From contig CACBRT010000010.1 of the NCBI GenBank assembly GCA_902541695.1, positions 1 to 37,221 on the forward strand: a stretch of DNA of 37,221 bases, read 5' to 3'. Positions 32,387 through 37,221 of this stretch are shown one piece after another. The first letter of the stretch is position 1. The number at the start of each line of letters is the position of its first letter. The translations under genes were made by a program, and so were the position numbers. Under the pieces are notes generated by a model. That model was not told the DNA's origin. It saw nothing but the letters and a program-made list of their open reading frames with translations, and ran no database searches. The stretch is from an uncultured Alphaproteobacteria bacterium. Lineage in GTDB: Bacteria > Pseudomonadota > Alphaproteobacteria > Rhodobacterales > Rhodobacteraceae.

Positions 32387-32482
32387 GGGACATAGGACAC
32401 TCCTATAGGAGTGTGTCCCGTCCGTCCCGATAACATCAGCCCTGACGCATAAGGTCTTTGTCACGGACATGTCCCAATGTCC
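32387..32482. promoter_or_regulatory. Iteron-like GGACA/TGTCC cluster with 18-bp palindrome, candidate replication origin
   Basis: ACACTCCTATAGGAGTGT (32397-32414) is a perfect palindrome, enclosed by GGGAC (32387-32391) and GTCCC (32415-32419). GTCCGTCCC follows, and GGACATGTCC (32465-32474) and TGTCCTG (32479 on) extend the cluster into the 3' end of the helicase gene. About seven GGAC/GTCC half-sites occur in 100 bp, which is distinctly GC-rich against the surroundings. The 315-bp gene-free gap 32146-32460 contains this and a weak AGGAT/ATCCT-T7 hairpin near 32317. Satellite elements usually carry an origin beside primase and helicase genes. Confidence 0.5.
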
Positions 32483-33825
32483 TGTTTAATTAATGTATAA
32501 ATATCATGTTCTACAGAAAAAATGCCTTTGTTCACTAAAGATAAACGTGCTCTGTTAAAAGCTTTTCTCTTGCTATCTCTATTCTCTTGCGTTGAATTTT
32601 TATAATATTTGTCTCTCCACTTTTCTAATTCAACATTAGGTGGATTTAAATTCAGATGAAATTGATTTAATTCTGCTACCGCTTCATGAAAAGATCGGAC
32701 AGCTAATTTCTCACTGGTTGTTAGCCTCACACTTTCAGTGACACCTTCACCCCTATATTCTAGCACCGCACTAATTATAGGGGTACCATTCTTTTCTTTG
32801 CCTGCTTTCTCTGGAATTAAATAAAAGTGCATAGGGTCTGGTTCAGTATCGTCTTTCATCTTTGTACAGCGCATTTTAATTCGATCATCAACCTTTGTGA
32901 CCTTATATTCACTATCAAGTGCACCATAGAGTACACTCGATCCTCGTCCTCTTTTGTTATCCTTATGCCCTGAGTGATGAACGATTAATATAGTACAATT
33001 AAATTCGTCTTTAAGATGATCAAGCTCAGCAACAAAGTTGGACATATCTTTGGTATCGTTTTCGTTGGCATTACCAAAATTACGTGCCAAGGTATCTAGA
33101 ACAATAAGATTGGGATAACCAAACTCCATAACCAATTCTGCTAAATGATTTTTGAGATTAGACAATTCAGTATCATTCTGAATTCCTACAGCTGTTCTGC
33201 TAATGTAAATGTTTATGTCAGACAATTTTAAGGAGTATTTCTTTGCCCAAGCTCCCATGCGTCGTATACTTCCATTTCTTCCTTCACCGGCTATGTAAAT
33301 GACTGGTCCATTCACTACGGCGTGGCCGTGAAAATCTTTCCCTGAAGCAATTGCACAGGATAAATCTATAGCAACAAATGATTTTCCTGAACCTGATTCA
33401 CCAAATATTTGACTTAATGACCCTTTCTCAATCAGGTTTTCAACAAGCCACTCTGTTGGTTTCAGCTCAATATTAGCAATATGTTGTAGTAAAGGTTCTT
33501 TGTGATCCTTATTAGATGGGCCAAAGTTTTTCTCACGAGCACCATCAATCATTTTTTGAACTTCAGCTTTTGTTTCCTCAGTTTTATAACCTTCAAGAGT
33601 AAGATGATTAGTTAAACGATGAATTTCATTATCATTTAGGCCCATTCTCACATAACTTGCAGTAAGTTGAAGTGTTTTGTTGTGCCATTCATTATTTGCT
33701 AAGGCACATACAGTGGCTTCATTGCGATCTAATGATTTTATAGAGAACTTCTCTTTAGAAATTAAAGAAGTATTTTCTAATTGATCTAGAATATTATCCC
33801 AATCTTCAATTTTATTCAAAGTCAT
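32461..33825 (-). CDS. RepA-like replicative helicase (AAA_25) with PriCT-like N-terminus
   Basis: A 454-aa protein. Residues about 35-100 look like the primase C-terminal helper domain found between primase and helicase modules (NEWHNKTLQLTASYVRMGLNDNEI). The RecA-fold RepA/AAA_25 domain follows: Walker A GESGSGKS (142-149), GEGRNGSIRRM, Walker B LIVLDTLAR (D244) and TILIVHHSGH. The C-terminal 80 residues look like a small winged helix. It probably forms a hexameric helicase for element replication. Its start overlaps the primase stop by 14 nt, so the two are coupled halves of a split primase-helicase. Its 3' end runs into the iteron-like cluster. Confidence 0.85.
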   Translation of the reverse strand: MTLNKIEDWDNILDQLENTSLISKEKFSIKSLDRNEATVCALANNEWHNKTLQLTASYVRMGLNDNEIHRLTNHLTLEGYKTEETKAEVQKMIDGAREKNFGPSNKDHKEPLLQHIANIELKPTEWLVENLIEKGSLSQIFGESGSGKSFVAIDLSCAIASGKDFHGHAVVNGPVIYIAGEGRNGSIRRMGAWAKKYSLKLSDINIYISRTAVGIQNDTELSNLKNHLAELVMEFGYPNLIVLDTLARNFGNANENDTKDMSNFVAELDHLKDEFNCTILIVHHSGHKDNKRGRGSSVLYGALDSEYKVTKVDDRIKMRCTKMKDDTEPDPMHFYLIPEKAGKEKNGTPIISAVLEYRGEGVTESVRLTTSEKLAVRSFHEAVAELNQFHLNLNPPNVELEKWRDKYYKNSTQENRDSKRKAFNRARLSLVNKGIFSVEHDIYTLIKQDIGTCP

Positions 33826-34444
33826 TAAATGGTTCTAATTTTAATAAGACAATTTCAGGTATATAACCTTTTTGGGTCTTTTTTTTATTTGGAAAACTTA
33901 TGCAACCCGGTATTCTCATAATTCTACTAGGGTTAGAGATACTTATGTCTGTTCTACAAGTTTTGGCAATTCTTTTTTGATAAATTCGCCATAGATTCAT
34001 ATCTGTACAAGGTGTTTTAAGTCTCCAATAGTAGTGCTCTCGCTTATGAGGAATATTCCCTGTTGTAACTATAATATTAGGTGATTTTTTAAATGAAAGT
34101 TTTTGAAGGCCATCTAAGCCAGCCTGATCATCAGCATCAGCGAAGCAAAAGTGTGCAAGCTCTATATTTTCATCTTTGGCTGCATTAGTTATTCTTGGAA
34201 TTGAGTTAATAGGATTGATTGTCATATATGTATTAAAATGATCTTCGTTTTTTTTAAAAACAAAATCTACTGCAAGACCTATCTCTTTCGTCGGAAATCT
34301 CCGAAAAATAATTGATTGATTTTCCTTAATACATCTAATTTCAAAACATCCTTTATCACTAACATTTTTTAGCCAGTTTTTGGTTATCTCAGTTATGAAT
34401 TTCTCTATAACTGTTTTATCTGAATAAAGTTTATCTTTTTTCAT
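33812..34444 (-). CDS. RepB-like archaeo-eukaryotic-type primase domain protein
   Basis: A 210-aa protein with the AEP/RepB-primase pattern: NTYMTINPIN strand, HFCFADADDQ (metal-binding D103 and D105), SPNIIVTTGNIPHKREHYYW (nucleotide-binding region with H in REHYYW), TDISISNPSRIMRIPGC (third acidic D166 and the RIPG signature). It would synthesise primers for the RepA-like helicase encoded directly downstream. Length is short, as in minimal satellite primases. It is the second gene of the leftward replication operon. Confidence 0.8.
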   Translation of the reverse strand: MKKDKLYSDKTVIEKFITEITKNWLKNVSDKGCFEIRCIKENQSIIFRRFPTKEIGLAVDFVFKKNEDHFNTYMTINPINSIPRITNAAKDENIELAHFCFADADDQAGLDGLQKLSFKKSPNIIVTTGNIPHKREHYYWRLKTPCTDMNLWRIYQKRIAKTCRTDISISNPSRIMRIPGCISFPNKKKTQKGYIPEIVLLKLEPFNDFE

Positions 34445-34453
34445 TTAGTAGCC

Positions 34454-34693
34454 TCAAGTTTTGAGGTTCGTTGTTTGTGAAGTTATGATTTTCTTTAAAT
34501 CAAATTTGTGATTATTTTTTGATTTATCGCATTGAGATTCTAACCATTCTTTAACTTCTGATTTACGGTACATTTTAATTTTTCCTGAAGCAGAAATGGG
34601 GCATGGGAAATGATTATTTTTCTGCCATCGGCGAATTGTCCATACGCTTATGTCAAAAAGTTTTAATAATTCGCTACGAGATATAAATTCCAT
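34454..34693 (-). CDS. AlpA/Xis-type small HTH regulator
   Basis: A 79-aa protein with a MerR-like/HTH_17 DNA-binding domain: FISRSELLKLFDISVWTIRRWQKNNHFPCPI, then KMYRKSEVKEWLESQ. This is the AlpA family, which controls excision and early genes of P4-like and other satellite elements, often working as an excisionase. It is the first gene of the leftward alpA-primase-helicase operon, 9 bp before the primase gene. The inverted repeat AGCAAT-N11-ATTGCT at 34769 is a likely binding site. Confidence 0.85.
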   Translation of the reverse strand: MEFISRSELLKLFDISVWTIRRWQKNNHFPCPISASGKIKMYRKSEVKEWLESQCDKSKNNHKFDLKKIITSQTTNLKT

Positions 34694-34768
34694 ATGGGAA
34701 CTCCTAAGTGATTTAAGAAATTTTAGATCGTCTTAAACCGCTTCCAAAACAGGTGGAGCGTCTTCCCG

Positions 34769-34824
34769 AGCAATCAATCAGTGTAATTGCTTAGCATACA
34801 GGTAACACAAAGTTGCTTGATTAG
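34769..34824. promoter_or_regulatory. Inverted and direct repeats between alpA and integrase, putative operator
   Basis: AGCAAT (34769-34774) and ATTGCT (34786-34791) form an inverted repeat with 11-bp spacing, and TTGCTTGATTAG (34813-34824) repeats the same half-site. The cluster is upstream of alpA (minus strand) and downstream of the integrase stop. It fits an AlpA-controlled promoter or excisionase-binding region. No gene is seen in the 208-bp space. Confidence 0.4.
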
Positions 34825-34901
34825 TCAATAAAAAATATCATTAACTTATTGATTTAATTATATTTATGGTAATTTGTAGTTTTTAATGGTATTGTTTTTA
34901 T

Positions 34902-36047
34902 TTATGTGGGATTTTGAATATATTTAGCCCATGCATCTAGAACAGTTTTTCGTTTGTCTAGGTATTCCCCTTTTTGGTAAACTGCAGCAATTCCTTTAAC
35001 ACTTCCATTCACATGATTTAATATTCGATCAACAACAACAGGTTCATGTTCGAGTTTTTCTGTAACAATAGTTGCAAAAGAACGTCTAATATCGTGAAGT
35101 CGCCAAAAATTAACTTTAGATAAATCATCAAGACGTTTTTTAGCTTTTGAAAACCCACTTACATGTGAATACCCTGTTTTTGTAAACACTAAATTATGCT
35201 GTGCATTATCTTTAAGTTCGTACAATTCTTTTAAAACTGGGTCAGACAAATGAATTATATGACTTATCTTATTTTTCGAACGCGTGTTGGGTAATTCCCA
35301 TTTTTTATTATCAAAATCAAATTCAGTCCAACTACAACCAGCAACCTCGTTTAATCGCTGAGCAGTTAATAATAGAATTCGAAATAATGGACCAAATGGA
35401 TAAGCTATATTAAAAGTTGCTTTATAAATAGAGTTTAATTCATTTGCAGAAAGTACCCGATCTCTAGACTCTTCCGTTTTTACTTTTCCAATTCCATTTA
35501 CTGGCGAGATATCAATTAAATCCCTAGAGGCGCACCAATTAAAGAAGCGTTTAATAAATGCTAAAATTCTATTTGCTTGAGTAGGGGTCTTTTCTGCTAC
35601 ACGATCAATAATACGTAAAAGGTCTCTTTTTTCTATATTTTTCAATTTAAAACCCTTTAGATAGGGTTTTACATGTAATTCAACAGCATTTTTTACTTGC
35701 CTGAAACTTTTATTTTGTGCTTGATCTTTTTGATACCAATCGTTTAAGGCATCTTCAAACATTTGTAAGTTTTTTAATCTTTGATATTCTCCATCTGCCA
35801 TTTCGCTCAAAACTATCATTGCTCTTTGTCTTGATAAAGCTAGACTCATCTGAGGATAGCGACCTAAGGTTACACGCATCTTTCTTTCTATATTTCGACT
35901 AAGAACTATCCAACTCTTTGTTCCTAGGGGACTTACTCTTAACCCAAATCCTGCCAAATTTGCATCATAAACATCATATCGTTTACTGGTAGGTTTTAAG
36001 TTTTTTATATAGGCATCTGTAAATCGAATATCTGATCGTATTGGCAT
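34902..36047 (-). CDS. int: P4-family tyrosine integrase, intact
   Basis: A 381-aa tyrosine recombinase with the P4-type N-terminal DUF4102 domain (residues about 8-90, DANLAGFGLRVSP) and a complete catalytic domain: R231 in LTAQRLNEV, H318 and R321 in LHDIRRSFAT, H345 in LNHVNG and Y357 in AAVYQKGEY. It integrates elements into tRNA 3' ends. It is unrelated in detail to the decayed integrases further left, which have a VTERVYAK ending. The start codon is 4 bp from the GGGTTCCA arm doublet and about 160 bp from tRNA-Thr core 3, so binding of the protein to the arms could repress its own gene. Confidence 0.95.
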   Translation of the reverse strand: MPIRSDIRFTDAYIKNLKPTSKRYDVYDANLAGFGLRVSPLGTKSWIVLSRNIERKMRVTLGRYPQMSLALSRQRAMIVLSEMADGEYQRLKNLQMFEDALNDWYQKDQAQNKSFRQVKNAVELHVKPYLKGFKLKNIEKRDLLRIIDRVAEKTPTQANRILAFIKRFFNWCASRDLIDISPVNGIGKVKTEESRDRVLSANELNSIYKATFNIAYPFGPLFRILLLTAQRLNEVAGCSWTEFDFDNKKWELPNTRSKNKISHIIHLSDPVLKELYELKDNAQHNLVFTKTGYSHVSGFSKAKKRLDDLSKVNFWRLHDIRRSFATIVTEKLEHEPVVVDRILNHVNGSVKGIAAVYQKGEYLDKRKTVLDAWAKYIQNPT

Positions 36048-36050
36048 ACC

Positions 36051-36071
36051 ATGGGTTCCATATGGGTTCCA
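36051..36071 (+). repeat. Arm-type repeats ATGGGTTCCA, right end of the 10.2-kb element
   Basis: ATGGGTTCCA at 36051-36060 and 36062-36071, 11-bp period, followed by an A run: the twin of the doublet at 26111. It lies immediately upstream of the integrase start codon. Confidence 0.7.
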
Positions 36072-36161
36072 AAAATCATATCATTATCTGCTCTTACATG
36101 CAAACTATTTGCACCAATTATTTTTTATTATTCCATAATATATGGTAAAAAATGGTATTAT

Positions 36162-36184
36162 ATACCCTCTTATGCTAAGGGTAT
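36162..36184. promoter_or_regulatory. ATACCCT/AGGGTAT hairpin next to core 3
   Basis: A 7-bp stem with a 9-nt loop, 20 bp left of tRNA-Thr core 3. A similar ACCCC...GGGT arrangement follows core 1 (23604-23623). It could be part of the integrase promoter region or an accessory-protein site. Confidence 0.35.
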
Positions 36185-36200
36185 GATAAATAGGAGCAGG

Positions 36201-36243
36201 TAATTTGTAATCAGTGGGTCGGGAGTTCGAGTCTCTTTGGAGG
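36201..36243 (+). repeat. tRNA-Thr(TGT) 3'-end fragment, attachment core 3 (right end of 10.2-kb element)
   Basis: TTTGTAATCAGTGGGTCGGG and following bases to TGGAGG at 36243 match core 2 over 40 bp with one difference (CTCTTTGG against CTCTCTGG). There is no tRNA upstream of the anticodon loop and no CCA (GGAGGTAAA). Together with core 2 it brackets about 10.18 kb containing the intact integrase. Confidence 0.88.
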
Positions 36244-36290
36244 TAAAACTTTTCTTTAAAAATCCCAAAAACTTAGTTTCTGATAAATTA

Positions 36291-36319
36291 TTGACTTTTG
36301 TTAAATATCAAAGTAATAT
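36291..36319 (+). promoter_or_regulatory. Sigma-70-like promoter of the last gene
   Basis: TTGACT (36291-36296), 17-bp spacer, TAATAT (36314-36319). Predicted transcription start is near 36327, which supports ATG 36353 rather than 36332 as the start of the downstream gene. Confidence 0.5.
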
Positions 36320-36352
36320 AATCAACTAAACTTGTTTTTTAATGAGTTAAAT

Positions 36353-37009
36353 ATGATTAAAACTATAAAAATTTCGTTTATATTTTCTTTAATAGCAACA
36401 TCCTCTCTAGCTGGTATATGTGATTATAGGCCAAGTAATTTATTGGGTGGTATAGGTTCTGGAGCGGTTGCAACTGCTGGAACCGGAGTAGCAGCTGTTG
36501 GAATGGGAGCTAAAGCAGCTGGATTTTATACTCTAACACATGCAGTTACTGGTGCAACGATGTTAGGTTCAACTGCTGGTGGTGTCTCAGCTGCAGGAAC
36601 AGTTGGAATAATGGGTGGAACTGCAGGGTTAGTGGGTACACTAGGTTCGATAATTATGGCTCCAGTAACAATAATTGCTGGAGCTGTAATTGGAACTGGA
36701 ACAGCAATCTTGGAAGGTAGCTGTTATTTTGTAGTCGAAAGAGTAGAAGATCCTGTAGTTATCATGAGAATATTAAAAAATTTAGCTGATAATAGTGACC
36801 CTAGATATTTTGCATTAAAAAGGATTGGGGAAAAAAGCATTTATGTTGCCCGTGAGTTTGATGAGTATGGAAAAGTAATTAAACACGCAGAATATAAAGT
36901 TAAGAATTTGTATATAGAAGAAGGTATGCTTAAGCATAAAGATTTTGGACCTAACACTAATATTGGAAGAGTTGGTTATGTTTTAAATCAAAAGGATATG
37001 CAAAAATAA
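36353..37009 (+). CDS. Exported Gly/Ala-rich protein of unknown function
   Basis: A 218-aa protein from ATG 36353, which gives a signal peptide (MIKTIKISFIFSLIATSSLAG). After a short CDYRPSNLLGG stretch, about 100 residues are glycine/alanine-rich and hydrophobic (AAGFYTLTHAVTGATMLGST), likely inserting in a membrane. The C-terminal 85 residues are soluble. The phrase CDYRPS..GG with KAAGFYTLTHA recalls uncharacterised alphaproteobacterial proteins, from memory. It lies just outside the right att core, so it is either chromosomal or the start of another accessory unit. Confidence 0.68.
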   Translation: MIKTIKISFIFSLIATSSLAGICDYRPSNLLGGIGSGAVATAGTGVAAVGMGAKAAGFYTLTHAVTGATMLGSTAGGVSAAGTVGIMGGTAGLVGTLGSIIMAPVTIIAGAVIGTGTAILEGSCYFVVERVEDPVVIMRILKNLADNSDPRYFALKRIGEKSIYVAREFDEYGKVIKHAEYKVKNLYIEEGMLKHKDFGPNTNIGRVGYVLNQKDMQK

Positions 37010-37221
37010 ATTATTTTAGATAGAGAACTAGATAAGTTCTTAAATGGCATAAATACTAGTAAAAACAGACTACAACCAACAACTTATTTTACGATTTAGT
37101 TTCTAAAGTTACCCATTAGTAATACCCCTGAGTTTCAGAATATCTTATTTAGATTATCTATGGTGTCAGGTGTATACCTTATCTATAGGATTCCTAAATC
37201 ATTCTTAAGACAATAGCACAC

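Noticed and set aside
32242-32470. Two overlapping minus-strand frames of 64 and 67 aa between the helicase and HGGxSTG genes
   Set aside because: They run through the palindromic iteron-like cluster in two different frames, have no ribosome-binding site and look like no protein.
1-37221. CRISPR array
   Set aside because: No regularly spaced 25-40 bp repeats with unique spacers were seen on reading through; the short repeats found are arm sites, tandem duplications or att cores.

Overview
The window is a very AT-rich bacterial segment. Gene types suggest an alphaproteobacterium, probably marine: a single-strand-binding protein ending DDEIPF, an HGGxSTG-type small protein, a P4-family integrase, a COG3904-like periplasmic ClpP-fold protein, and many small exported proteins with Sel1 or MORN repeats. 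This taxonomic call is an inference. No ribosomal RNA and no complete tRNA gene is visible. Only 3' fragments of tRNA-Thr (anticodon TGT) and tRNA-Ser occur, used as integration cores.

Left part (1-11.5 kb): a UvrD-like helicase followed at 9 bp by a zinc-ribbon/GIY-YIG protein, a MerR-like regulator with a palindromic operator over its start, a VWA protein, a convergent membrane metallophosphoesterase, a small exported protein, a large TM0106-type nuclease/RNase H-like/SF1 helicase fusion, and a MORN-repeat protein. Two helicase-nuclease units this close together suggest an accessory, possibly defence-related, cluster.

Middle part (11.5-23.9 kb): ssb on the minus strand, then a run of mostly plus-strand genes. 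Most are exported or membrane proteins of unknown function, with two Sel1-repeat proteins, a lone ClpX-type zinc finger, and a pair made of a coiled-coil membrane protein and a membrane-anchored ClpP-fold protein. Three decayed copies of the C-terminus of one tyrosine integrase lie between the genes (17.1, 20.3 and 22.9 kb). A 182-bp direct repeat is present at 18.1 and 23.1 kb; the right copy ends in a tRNA-Ser 3' end. This looks like a pile-up of old integrations.

Right part (23.5-36.25 kb): three near-identical 40-bp tRNA-Thr 3' ends, all in the same orientation, cut the DNA into a 2.5-kb two-gene unit and a 10.2-kb unit. The 10.2-kb unit is a self-contained satellite-like element. It has paired 11-bp-period arm repeats at both ends and an intact integrase, and AlpA-type regulator, AEP-like primase and RepA-like helicase genes running leftwards. 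It has an iteron-like GC-richer patch, an HGGxSTG protein and exported cargo (YwqK-like MORN_2 protein, peptidoglycan-binding protein, two anchored proteins, a duplicated-domain exported protein, and a 55-aa zinc ribbon against the left end). No capsid, terminase or tail gene is visible.

Beyond the right att core there is one promoter-linked exported Gly/Ala-rich protein gene. I see nothing gene-like in the last 212 bases.
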